A stretch of DNA of 9,185 bases, taken from positions 1 to 9,185 of the forward strand of contig JAFOIS010000130.1 of assembly GCA_017420605.1 (NCBI GenBank). Direction: 5' to 3'. Positions 1-6,705 of the stretch are shown in pieces. This DNA is from Lachnospiraceae bacterium (GTDB taxonomy: Bacteria > Bacillota > Clostridia > Lachnospirales > Lachnospiraceae). The first letter of the stretch is position 1. Every line of letters starts with the position of its first letter. A model generated the notes under the pieces. The model searched no databases. It was not told the DNA's origin and saw only the letters and a list, made by a program, of their open reading frames with translations. The position numbers were made by a program, and so were the translations under genes.

Positions 1-804
1 ACGAACCTCTTCACCTGGGTCGGGCTGGATAACTTCAAAAACCTGTTATCGTTCAGCAGCGGCGGTATCGGCAAAACGTTCTTCGCGGTCCTGGCATGGA
101 CGCTCGTGTGGGCATTCTTCGCGACCTTCATCGACTACTTCCACGGCCTTCTGGTCGCGCTTCTCATCAACAAGAAGGGCATCAAGCTGAAGAAACTGTG
201 GAGAACGATCCTCGTCATTACGATCGCCGTTCCGCAGTTCGTATCCCTTCTGTACATCTACAAGATGTTCACGAACGACGGTATCGTAAACGTGTACCTG
301 ATGAAATGGGGGCTGATCTCGGCGCCGATCCAGTTCTGGGTCAAGCCGATGCTCGCCAGGATCACGATCATCGTGGTCAACATCTGGATCGGTATTCCGT
401 ACATGATGCTGATCGCGACCGGGCTTCTCATGAATATCCCGGAATCGCTCTATGAATCCGCGAAGATCGACGGCGCATCGCCCTTCCAGATGTTCAAGAG
501 CATCACGCTTCCGTACATCCTGTTCGTTACAGGGCCGTTCCTGCTCACGCAGTTCATCGGCAACCTCAACAACTTCAACGTCATATTCCTGCTGACAAAA
601 GGTAATCCGCTGTCTCTGGAAATGGCGGAGAATGCCGGTAAGACGGACCTTCTGGTCACCTGGCTTTACAAGATGACCGTCACGGACACGAACTACAAGA
701 TGGCTGCCGTCATCGGTATCATGGTATTCGTGGTGACCGCGGTAACGTCGCTTATTGCGTACAATGCGCTGCCGTCGGTCAGAGATGAGGGAGGATTCCA
801 GTGA
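1..804 (+). CDS. malF: MalF-type ABC sugar permease (5' truncated by window)
   Basis: Membrane subunit of a binding-protein-dependent ABC importer, most likely for maltose/malto-oligosaccharides. The reading frame is open from base 1, so the N-terminus and first membrane segment(s) lie upstream. The visible 267 residues open with VGLDNF, a sequence usual just before the transport domain of MalF-like permeases, followed by several hydrophobic segments. The cytoplasmic EAA loop that docks on the ATPase is clear: ESAKIDGASPF about residues 152-162 of the fragment, ending in ITLP. The stretch AGKTDLLVTWLYK and the C-terminus SVRDEGGFQ resemble MalF/MalC proteins of Bacillota. The stop TGA shares its last base with the ATG of the MalG-type gene, so the two are translationally coupled. 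Substrate is inferred from the GH13 genes downstream. Other disaccharide permeases of the same family are the alternative. Confidence 0.88.
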   Translation, partial: TNLFTWVGLDNFKNLLSFSSGGIGKTFFAVLAWTLVWAFFATFIDYFHGLLVALLINKKGIKLKKLWRTILVITIAVPQFVSLLYIYKMFTNDGIVNVYLMKWGLISAPIQFWVKPMLARITIIVVNIWIGIPYMMLIATGLLMNIPESLYESAKIDGASPFQMFKSITLPYILFVTGPFLLTQFIGNLNNFNVIFLLTKGNPLSLEMAENAGKTDLLVTWLYKMTVTDTNYKMAAVIGIMVFVVTAVTSLIAYNALPSVRDEGGFQ

Positions 805-1673
805 TGACGAAAGAAGATAGGAAGAAAAACAAATTAAGCGGCAGCAACGCGGGAAGTTATATCCTGCTTGTCGTGATCAGCATCATCTGGCTGTTCCCGT
901 TCTTCGGACTGCTGATGCAGAGTTTCCGCTCCTACGCGACGGAATACGGCGGAATGGTGAGTTATATCATTCCGAAGAACTTTTCGCTGGACAACTACAC
1001 GTTCCTGTTCTCCGGCGCGACGAACTTCCTGAAATGGTACGCGAATACCCTGATCATTTCGGTTGCCGTCGCCGTGGGCAATACGATCATGATCCTCTGC
1101 GTCAGCTATGCGCTCTCCAGAATGCGGTTCAAGGGCAGAAATCTCCTCATGCGGTTCTGGCTGGTCCTCGGCATGTTCCCGGGCTTCCTGACCATGATCT
1201 GCCTGTACTTCCTGCTCAAACAGATGGGTCTTACGCAGGCAGGCGCGATCCCCGGACTGATCCTGATCTCGGTCGCCAGCTCCGGCATGGGCTATTACGT
1301 CTGCAAAGGTTACTTTGATACGATCCCATTCGCACTGGACGAAGCGGCGCGGATCGACGGCGCCACCAGAGCCAGGGTCTTCTTCATCCTGACGCTCCCG
1401 CTGGCAAAGCCGATCATCATCTACACGGCGCTGGTCGCGTTCATGGGTCCGTGGTGCGATTACGTATTCGCTTCGTATGTCGCTTTCGGCTACGACGCAA
1501 GCTACAACGTCGCCGTCGGCCTCCAGCGCTGGGTCTGGACGAACGACTATCAGGGGTACTTTACAAGGTTCTGCGCAGGCGGCGTCCTGGTCGCGATCCC
1601 GGTCACGCTCCTGTTCATCTTCCTGCAGAAGTACTACGTGGAAGGCGTCACGGGCGGCGCCGTCAAGGGTTGA
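804..1673 (+). CDS. malG: MalG-type ABC sugar permease
   Basis: Second membrane subunit of the sugar importer, pairing with the MalF-type protein. The 289 residues match the usual MalG length. It has an N-terminal membrane segment after a basic start (MTKEDRKKNK), further hydrophobic segments, and a textbook EAA loop EAARIDGATRARVFF beginning at residue 180 and followed by LTLP. The C-terminus QKYYVEGVTGGAVKG is typical of MalG. ATG at 804 was chosen because the SD-like GAGGGAGGA (787-795) lies 8 bases upstream. A GTG at 801 would also be in frame but sits too close. The start overlaps the preceding stop (TGATG). The next gene follows after 2 bases, so all three share one transcript. No ATPase gene is visible, and one encoded elsewhere (MsmK-like) would be needed. 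Confidence 0.92.
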   Translation: MTKEDRKKNKLSGSNAGSYILLVVISIIWLFPFFGLLMQSFRSYATEYGGMVSYIIPKNFSLDNYTFLFSGATNFLKWYANTLIISVAVAVGNTIMILCVSYALSRMRFKGRNLLMRFWLVLGMFPGFLTMICLYFLLKQMGLTQAGAIPGLILISVASSGMGYYVCKGYFDTIPFALDEAARIDGATRARVFFILTLPLAKPIIIYTALVAFMGPWCDYVFASYVAFGYDASYNVAVGLQRWVWTNDYQGYFTRFCAGGVLVAIPVTLLFIFLQKYYVEGVTGGAVKG

Positions 1674-1675
1674 TC

Positions 1676-3421
1676 ATGAAAAGATCTGTGAATTACCGGT
1701 GCATGGCAGCATTTCTTGCTGCCATGTTCCTTATGACCGCGTCCCTTGCGGGCTGCGGTAAGAATGTTTCCTCCGAAAGCAGCGCACCCGAAGCGGCTGC
1801 CCCTTCGGAAGAGACGGCGCAGGTAGAAAGCGGCGCGTCCGTCCCGGAAGAGGGCAGTCCGGAAGAGGAGGCTCCTTCCGCGGAACCTCTCGTGATCCCG
1901 GATGATCCGTACCGCACGACGTACGAGATCTTTGTGTATTCCTTCGCCGATGGAAACGGCGACGGAGTCGGGGATCTTCCGGGGATCCGGGAGAAGATAG
2001 GCTATTTTGGACCGGACGAGGGCGGACTCGGCTGCACGTCGCTGTGGACGACGCCCATTTTTCCTTCGCCGACATATCATAAGTATGACGTCTCGGATTA
2101 CTGCGCGATCGATCCGGAATTCGGAACAATGGAGGACTTCGAAGCCCTTCTTGCTGATCTCCATGACCGGGGCATGACGTGGATCCTGGATCTGCCGCTC
2201 AATCATACTTCCACGGAGCATCCGTGGTTCCGCGAGGCGGCCCGTTACCTTGCATCCCTCCCGGAAGGGGCGGAGCCGGTCTATGAAGACTGCCCGTACG
2301 TCTGGTATTACCGTTTCTCGGAAGAGAAGTATGAAGGGTATGAGCCGCTGTCCGCAAGCGGACTGTATGACGGCGCACGCCCGTGGTTTTACGAGGCGCG
2401 CTTCTGGTCCGGCATGCCGGACCTAAACCTCGATACGGAAGCGGTCCGGGAGGAGATCACGAAGATCCTGCGGTTCTGGATCGACAAAGGGATCGACGGT
2501 TTCCGCCTTGACGCCGTGACCTCCTATTATTCCGGGGACAAAAATGCCAACGTAGGCTTCCTATCGTGGCTCCGTAATACGGCGCAGGAAATGAAGCCGG
2601 ATATATACTTCGTCGGCGAAGCATGGGAGAATCAGCAGATCTATGCCGAGTACTATGAAAGCGGCATCGATTCCCTGTTCGATTTCGCGTTCTCCGGTGC
2701 GGAGGGCATGATCGCGAAGACCGTAAATGGCAAAAAGACGGCCGAAGCATTCGCGCAGGCCCTTTCGGACGAGGAAGCGCTCTATGCCGGCTATAATGCG
2801 GAATTCGTCAATGCGCCGTTTTATACCAACCATGACATGGCGCGCGGCGCCGGGTACTATCCGAACGACGACGGATCGCGGACAAAGCTGGCGCTCGGCC
2901 TCAACTTCATGATGACGGGCAACGCGTATCTTTATTACGGCGAAGAACTCGGCATGAAGGGCTCCGGCCGGGATGAGAACAAGCGCGCGCCGATGCAGTG
3001 GACCGCGGATGCGGGTGCTCCGGGGATGTGCAAAGGCCCGCAGGACATGGAAAAATTCAATATGAAGTTTCCGCCTGCGGATACGCAGGCAGATGATCCG
3101 GCTTCGGTCCTCAATTACGTAAAGAACGCCGTATCTTACCGCAACCGGTATCCGGCGATTGCCCGCGGAAAGACCGCGGTGGTCACAGAACTGACGGGGG
3201 ATACCGTCTGCGCGTTTACGCGTTACGTGGAGGGCGGCGCATACCCGCCGGTCCTTATTGTGATCAATACCGGAAAAGAAGATGCGCAACTTGCAATCGC
3301 AGGAGAGGCGGCATCGTTTGCAGACCTTGCGGGAACGCTCTGCGCCGGCGCGGAAGAGGCTTCTCTTACGGAAGGCATGCTCACGCTTCCGCCGTACGGG
3401 ATCGCGATCCTGGCAGAATAA
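1676..3421 (+). CDS. Surface lipoprotein alpha-amylase, GH13 (GH13_36-like)
   Basis: Predicted extracellular, lipid-anchored alpha-glucan hydrolase (alpha-1,4 cleavage of starch, glycogen or maltodextrin), 581 aa. A signal peptide ends in the lipobox LAGC (residues 24-27), so Cys27 would be lipidated. An acidic linker rich in Glu, Ser, Ala and Pro (about 28-72) separates the anchor from the barrel. A calcium-type loop DGNGDGVGD starts at residue 92. All four GH13 motifs are present: region I DLPLNH (172-177), region II GFRLD with nucleophile Asp279, region III VGEAW with acid/base Glu315, region IV NHD with Asp387. The MPDLN motif and RAPMQW also fit. The DLPxNHTS..HPWF pattern resembles the GH13_36 group (Halothermothrix AmyA, as I recall it). 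ATG 1676 has AAGGG six bases upstream. The frame is open further upstream, but that would destroy the signal peptide. It likely replaces diffusion loss by generating oligosaccharide beside the transporter. Confidence 0.9.
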   Translation: MKRSVNYRCMAAFLAAMFLMTASLAGCGKNVSSESSAPEAAAPSEETAQVESGASVPEEGSPEEEAPSAEPLVIPDDPYRTTYEIFVYSFADGNGDGVGDLPGIREKIGYFGPDEGGLGCTSLWTTPIFPSPTYHKYDVSDYCAIDPEFGTMEDFEALLADLHDRGMTWILDLPLNHTSTEHPWFREAARYLASLPEGAEPVYEDCPYVWYYRFSEEKYEGYEPLSASGLYDGARPWFYEARFWSGMPDLNLDTEAVREEITKILRFWIDKGIDGFRLDAVTSYYSGDKNANVGFLSWLRNTAQEMKPDIYFVGEAWENQQIYAEYYESGIDSLFDFAFSGAEGMIAKTVNGKKTAEAFAQALSDEEALYAGYNAEFVNAPFYTNHDMARGAGYYPNDDGSRTKLALGLNFMMTGNAYLYYGEELGMKGSGRDENKRAPMQWTADAGAPGMCKGPQDMEKFNMKFPPADTQADDPASVLNYVKNAVSYRNRYPAIARGKTAVVTELTGDTVCAFTRYVEGGAYPPVLIVINTGKEDAQLAIAGEAASFADLAGTLCAGAEEASLTEGMLTLPPYGIAILAE

Positions 3422-3466
3422 GAACACAGAAAGAACAGGAATACAGCACAGCAGAAATCCGGAAGC

Positions 3467-3499
3467 GCGCGCCTTCATCGGGCGCGCATCTTTCTGTCT
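3467..3499 (+). terminator. GC-rich hairpin after the lipoprotein amylase gene (weak terminator or attenuator)
   Basis: GCGCGCC (3467-3473) pairs perfectly with GGCGCGC (3481-3487) across a 7-base loop. The following bases ATCTTTCTGTCTT are T-rich but interrupted. It lies 46 bases after the amylase stop and just before a promoter candidate, which suits partial termination of the transporter/amylase transcript. The poor T-run means read-through is likely. It could instead be an mRNA 3'-end stabiliser. Confidence 0.45.
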
Positions 3500-3528
3500 T
3501 GACGGATGCACCGTCTCACGATTAGAAT
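3499..3528 (+). promoter_or_regulatory. Candidate promoter for the cytoplasmic GH13 gene
   Basis: TTGACG (3499-3504, 5/6 to the -35 consensus) and TAGAAT (3523-3528, 5/6 to the -10 consensus) are 18 bases apart. Transcription would start near 3535, directly at the Shine-Dalgarno sequence, giving a leader of about 16 bases. The spacer contains a perfect inverted repeat GACGG-N5-CCGTC (3501-3515) that could be a repressor site. Prediction from sequence only. Confidence 0.5.
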
Positions 3529-3535
3529 GGCGTTT

Positions 3536-3544
3536 GGAGGAGGG
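3536..3544 (+). promoter_or_regulatory. Strong ribosome binding site fixing the start of the second GH13 gene
   Basis: GGAGGAGGG lies 6 bases before ATG 3551. An upstream in-frame ATG at 3506 has no such site and would fall inside the promoter spacer, so 3551 is the better start. The protein from 3551 begins MQTWLRDTVFYEIYPQSFYD, as intracellular GH13 enzymes typically do. Confidence 0.85.
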
Positions 3545-3550
3545 AAGACT

Positions 3551-5101
3551 ATGCAGACCTGGCTTAGAGACACTGTTTTTTATGAGATCTATCCCCAGTC
3601 GTTCTATGATACGAACGGCGACGGGATCGGGGATATAGAGGGGATCATCGAAAAGCTCGATTATATCCGCTCGCTCGGGTGCAATGCGCTATGGATCAAT
3701 CCCTGGTACGACTCCCCGTTCAAAGACGCGGGGTACGACGTGCGGGACTACAAAAAGGTCGCCGCCCGCTACGGCACCAATGAAGACGCGAAACGCCTTT
3801 TCGATGCGGCGCACGCCAAAGGGATCCGTGTCCTTCTCGATCTTGTGCCGGGACATACCTCGGAGGAGCATCCGTGGTTCCAAAAAAGCGGCGAGGCGGA
3901 GAGAAACGAATACTCGGACCGTTATATCTGGACGGACCACTGGATCGCGGGGGTCCCGGGACATCCGTATATCGGCGGGGAGATGCCCAGGAACGGCGTC
4001 TATATGCTGAATTTCTTTAAATGCCAGCCGGCGCTGAATTATGGTTTTCGCCATCCCGTATACAGCTGGCAAAAGGCCATGGATGATCCGGTCTGCCTTG
4101 CGACCCGCGAAGCCATGAAAGACGTGATGCGCTTCTGGCTTGCCATGGGCTGCGACGGTTTCCGCGTCGATATGGCGGATTCCCTCGTGAAGGACGACGA
4201 TGAAGAGAAGTCGGGCACCTGCGAGGTCTGGAGGGATCTTCTCGGAAGCATGCGGGCGGAGTTTCCGGAAGCGGCTTTCGTATCCGAATGGAGCGATCCG
4301 TGTCTTTCGCTTCTGTCCGCCGGTTTCGATATGGATTTCTGCCTCGATCATCCGGGCAACGGGTATCATTCGCTGCTCCGCGATTTTGACGATCCGCAGC
4401 ACGACAGGAGTTACTTCCGGAGGGAGAACCAAAGAAGGGATATACGCCGTGCTCTTTCGGATTACGAAAGCCTGTACACCGTGACAAAGGGACACGGCTG
4501 CATCAGTCTGATCACGTGCAACCATGATACGCCGCGCGCCTCGCGGACGCTGTCCCCGGAGGAGCTTAAGATCGCGTGGGCCGTGATCCTTACGCTGCCG
4601 GGCGTTCCGTTCCTCTATTACGGGGATGAGATCGGCATGCGGTATCTGGCGGACATTCCGACAAAGGAAGGCGGCTACACAAGGACAGGCACGAGGACGC
4701 CGATGCAGTGGGACCGTTCGAAAAACTTCGGCTTCTCGGAAGCGGAGAAAGAGGAACTCTATCTTCCGCAGGATCCTTCGGAAGACGCGCCATGCGTTTC
4801 CGCGCAGGAGAATGATCCGGATTCCCTTCTTGCGGCCGTCCGGTCCGTGATCGCCCTGCGGCATGCGAAGAAGGATCTTCAGGCCGACGCCGATTTCTCC
4901 GTCCTCTGCGACGATCCGGGCAGGCCGTTCGTCTACCGGCGCGGGAGCCTCATCCTTACGGTCAATCCGTCGGGAAATGAAATGACGTACGTCGATCCGG
5001 CGCTCACCGGCTGCAGGATCCTCTACAGCATCGGAAAGACGGAGATCTATGACGACGCGGTCATCCTCGGCGGAAGCAGTTTCGCCGTGTTTGAACGATA
5101 A
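3551..5101 (+). CDS. Cytoplasmic GH13 alpha-glycosidase
   Basis: GH13 family enzyme of 516 aa with no signal peptide, probably acting in the cytosol on imported malto-oligosaccharides or related alpha-glucosides. The N-terminus FYEIYPQSFYDTNGDGIGD carries the calcium-type loop. Motifs: region I DLVPGHT (97-103), where the usual Asn before His is Gly101; region II GFRVD with nucleophile Asp207; region III VSEW with acid/base Glu246; region IV NHD (324-326). A segment around NFFKCQPALNYGF and a later RTPMQWD resemble oligo-1,6-glucosidase/alpha-glucosidase and trehalose-synthase-like groups. The C-terminal domain is short and beta-rich. Hydrolysis versus transglycosylation, and alpha-1,4 versus alpha-1,6 specificity, cannot be read from the sequence. 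It follows the lipoprotein amylase by 129 bases with its own promoter candidate, and is followed after 62 bases by the opine-dehydrogenase gene without a terminator. Confidence 0.88.
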   Translation: MQTWLRDTVFYEIYPQSFYDTNGDGIGDIEGIIEKLDYIRSLGCNALWINPWYDSPFKDAGYDVRDYKKVAARYGTNEDAKRLFDAAHAKGIRVLLDLVPGHTSEEHPWFQKSGEAERNEYSDRYIWTDHWIAGVPGHPYIGGEMPRNGVYMLNFFKCQPALNYGFRHPVYSWQKAMDDPVCLATREAMKDVMRFWLAMGCDGFRVDMADSLVKDDDEEKSGTCEVWRDLLGSMRAEFPEAAFVSEWSDPCLSLLSAGFDMDFCLDHPGNGYHSLLRDFDDPQHDRSYFRRENQRRDIRRALSDYESLYTVTKGHGCISLITCNHDTPRASRTLSPEELKIAWAVILTLPGVPFLYYGDEIGMRYLADIPTKEGGYTRTGTRTPMQWDRSKNFGFSEAEKEELYLPQDPSEDAPCVSAQENDPDSLLAAVRSVIALRHAKKDLQADADFSVLCDDPGRPFVYRRGSLILTVNPSGNEMTYVDPALTGCRILYSIGKTEIYDDAVILGGSSFAVFER

Positions 5102-5112
5102 AAGGAAAACCG

Positions 5113-5127
5113 CGGGCGGACAGCCCG
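5113..5127 (+). other. Small hairpin between the second GH13 gene and the opine-dehydrogenase gene
   Basis: CGGGC-N5-GCCCG forms a 5-bp stem in the 62-base gap. There is no T-run after it, so it is unlikely to be an intrinsic terminator. I see no convincing promoter in this gap, so the two genes are probably co-transcribed. The stem may be chance in GC-rich DNA. Confidence 0.25.
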
Positions 5128-5163
5128 GAAGATATGCATAAAGAAAGCGAAGAGGAAACGAAA

Positions 5164-6240
5164 ATGAAAGTTGCAGTTCTGGGATCGGGGAACGGAGCGC
5201 ATGCGGCAGCCTTTGAATGGGCAAGGGCCGGACACGACGTTTATATGTTCGATTTCCCGCAGTTCGATAAATCGATCGGCGCGATCGCCGAGGCCGGCGG
5301 GATCACCTCGCACGGCGAGATGGAAGGCTTTGAAAAGATCGCCTATGCCGGTACGGATATCGAAAAAGTCATCCGCGGCGCCGCGGTCGTCATCGCCGTC
5401 GGACCGGCCTACAGTACGGAGCCGTTCGGAAAGGCGTGCGCGCCGTATATCGAGGACGGACAGCTCTACGTCGTCATGCCGACCTCCTGTATGGGCGCGG
5501 TAACGTTCAAGCATGCGCTCGGTCTTGCGATCGACGACGGCCGTATCACGATGGCGGAGACGTCGACGCTTCCGTACGCGGTCCGCATCACCGGTCCGGC
5601 TATGATCGAAGTCTATAACCGTCTGCCGGCCGGCAATCTGCTTTCGGCGCTGCCCAAGGAGCGAATCGATGAAGTCTATGAGATCCTCCATACGGCGCAC
5701 CCGGGACTTGAAAAAGCAAAGAGCGTCTTCCAGACGACCCTGCAGAACGCGAACCCTGTCATCCATCCGGCGATCACAACCGTGAACGCGGCGCTCATCG
5801 AACGTACGCACGGTGATTTCTTCTTCTATACCGAAGGCGTCACGCAGGCCGGCGGGAATCTCATGGAAGCGCTCGATAAGGAGCGCATGGCGCTCGGACG
5901 CGCGCTGGGCCTGACGATCGAAGCAGACCCCGAGATCAGCATCCGGCAGGGGTATCTCTCCGAACCGAACTACGTCTCCGGCTATACCGACGCCCCGGGC
6001 TTTGAGGGGATCAAGGCGCAGCACAGCCTCGACTACCGTTATTACAATGAGGATATCGGCTACAGCATGGTCTTCTGGGTCAGCCTTGCGGAGAGGCTCG
6101 GCGTGGAAGTGCCGCTCATGCGGTCCATGATCTGCGTCGTTTCCGCGATCATGAAGCGCGATTACCTGGCGGAGGCGCCGCGGACGCTGGATAAGATCGG
6201 TCTTGCGGGATATACGGCGGAAGATCTGAAAAAGCTGTGA
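5164..6240 (+). CDS. NAD(P)-dependent opine dehydrogenase family protein (octopine/nopaline dehydrogenase-like)
   Basis: Predicted soluble oxidoreductase (358 aa) of the family that reductively condenses an amino acid with a 2-oxo acid, or does the reverse. The N-terminus MKVAVLGSGNGAHAAAFEW is a Rossmann dinucleotide-binding start with GxGNxxxA (residues 7-14). The C-terminal domain has the family motif NANPVIHP with His201, and RYYNED with Arg292 and Asp297. These match in spacing the catalytic His, Arg and Asp I recall for Arthrobacter CENDH (about 202, 292, 297), so it looks catalytically intact. ATG 5164 has GAGGAA six bases upstream. An in-frame ATG at 5134 would add ten charged residues before the Rossmann strand and is less likely. 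It is last in the alpha-glucan gene run and ends at a strong terminator. Substrates are unknown. No metallophore gene (nicotianamine-synthase-like) accompanies it, and a different role in redox or amino-acid metabolism is possible. Confidence 0.85.
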   Translation: MKVAVLGSGNGAHAAAFEWARAGHDVYMFDFPQFDKSIGAIAEAGGITSHGEMEGFEKIAYAGTDIEKVIRGAAVVIAVGPAYSTEPFGKACAPYIEDGQLYVVMPTSCMGAVTFKHALGLAIDDGRITMAETSTLPYAVRITGPAMIEVYNRLPAGNLLSALPKERIDEVYEILHTAHPGLEKAKSVFQTTLQNANPVIHPAITTVNAALIERTHGDFFFYTEGVTQAGGNLMEALDKERMALGRALGLTIEADPEISIRQGYLSEPNYVSGYTDAPGFEGIKAQHSLDYRYYNEDIGYSMVFWVSLAERLGVEVPLMRSMICVVSAIMKRDYLAEAPRTLDKIGLAGYTAEDLKKL

Positions 6241-6252
6241 TATGAATGGATG

Positions 6253-6285
6253 AAAAGAAGGCCGGATCACCGGCCTTCTTTTTTT
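6253..6285. terminator. Shared intrinsic terminator of convergent genes
   Basis: Arms GAAGGCCGG (6257-6265) and CCGGCCTTC (6270-6278) form a perfect 9-bp stem with loop ATCA, followed by seven T (6279-6285). An A-run (6253-6256) precedes it, so it can also work for the - strand, with a shorter T4 tail. It ends the opine-dehydrogenase transcript 17-45 bases after its stop. The - strand exporter gene stops inside the loop. Confidence 0.92.
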
Positions 6286-6704
6286 GCGGCAAGCTGCCAG
6301 AGGGTCTCGACGAAGCTGAGACCCGCGGCGATCGCAAGCGCCGCAAGCAGCGTCTGCCTGCCGTAGGTGACCGCTTCCGGCAGATCTCCGCGGATCGCGT
6401 TGCTCATCGTATAGTAGAGGGAACCGCCGGGCACAAGGGGGATGATCGCCGGGATCACGAAAAGCGTGGCCGGACATTTCCGGAGCCGCGCGAGTACTTC
6501 GGCGTAAAACACGGCGAAGACAGACGCAAGAAGCGTCGCGAGAAACGCATTATGTGCGAGTGCGTCGACGCCGAGATAGACCGCAAAGGAAAACAGGCCG
6601 CCGAGCGACGCCAGAAGAAGGTGCCGCTTCCGGAGTCCGAAGAGGAGCGAAAAGCCGTAGGAACCGATAAAGGCGCAGAAAAGACGGATCAGGATCTCTT
6701 TCAT
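6267..6704 (-). CDS. Threonine/serine exporter family, small membrane subunit (ThrE_2-type)
   Basis: Integral membrane protein of 145 aa with about five hydrophobic segments (near residues 3-22, 28-48, 52-74, 80-100 and 118-138). The loop/segment PAIIPLVPGGSLYYTM is the hallmark of the C-terminal half of ThrE-type exporters, encoded here as a separate gene. It would combine with the larger subunit just upstream to form one transporter for threonine, serine or another small metabolite. The start ATG (6704-6702) follows the partner's stop by one base (TGACATG), implying translational coupling. The last codons, which end Ala-Ala-Lys-Lys-Glu-Gly-Arg, are encoded by one arm of the shared terminator, and the TGA lies in its loop. 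Export of Thr/Ser is known for Corynebacterium ThrE. Substrate here is not shown. Confidence 0.87.
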   Translation of the reverse strand: MKEILIRLFCAFIGSYGFSLLFGLRKRHLLLASLGGLFSFAVYLGVDALAHNAFLATLLASVFAVFYAEVLARLRKCPATLFVIPAIIPLVPGGSLYYTMSNAIRGDLPEAVTYGRQTLLAALAIAAGLSFVETLWQLAAKKEGR

Positions 6705-6705
6705 G

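Noticed and set aside
1451..1675. Upstream extension of the lipoprotein amylase frame into malG
   Set aside because: The extension is Arg-rich shadow of malG and would bury the signal peptide. The start at 1676 has a good ribosome binding site and lipobox.
2561..3511. - strand open frame (316 codons) opposite the lipoprotein amylase
   Set aside because: Shadow of the GH13 gene. Arg/Cys/His-rich with no domain.
5102..5163. Possible separate promoter for the opine-dehydrogenase gene
   Set aside because: TATGCATAAA looks -10-like, but no -35-like hexamer sits at a suitable distance in the GC-rich sequence upstream.
3689..5224. Long - strand open frame (511 codons) opposite the second GH13 gene
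   Set aside because: Antisense to a gene with all GH13 catalytic motifs. The composition is low-plausibility, basic and His/Arg-rich, with no ribosome binding site support.
5047..6477. Long - strand open frame (476 codons) opposite the opine-dehydrogenase gene
   Set aside because: It is antisense to a clear family member, is rich in Arg/His/Asp with no recognisable motif, and runs through the terminator. It reflects GC-rich codon bias.
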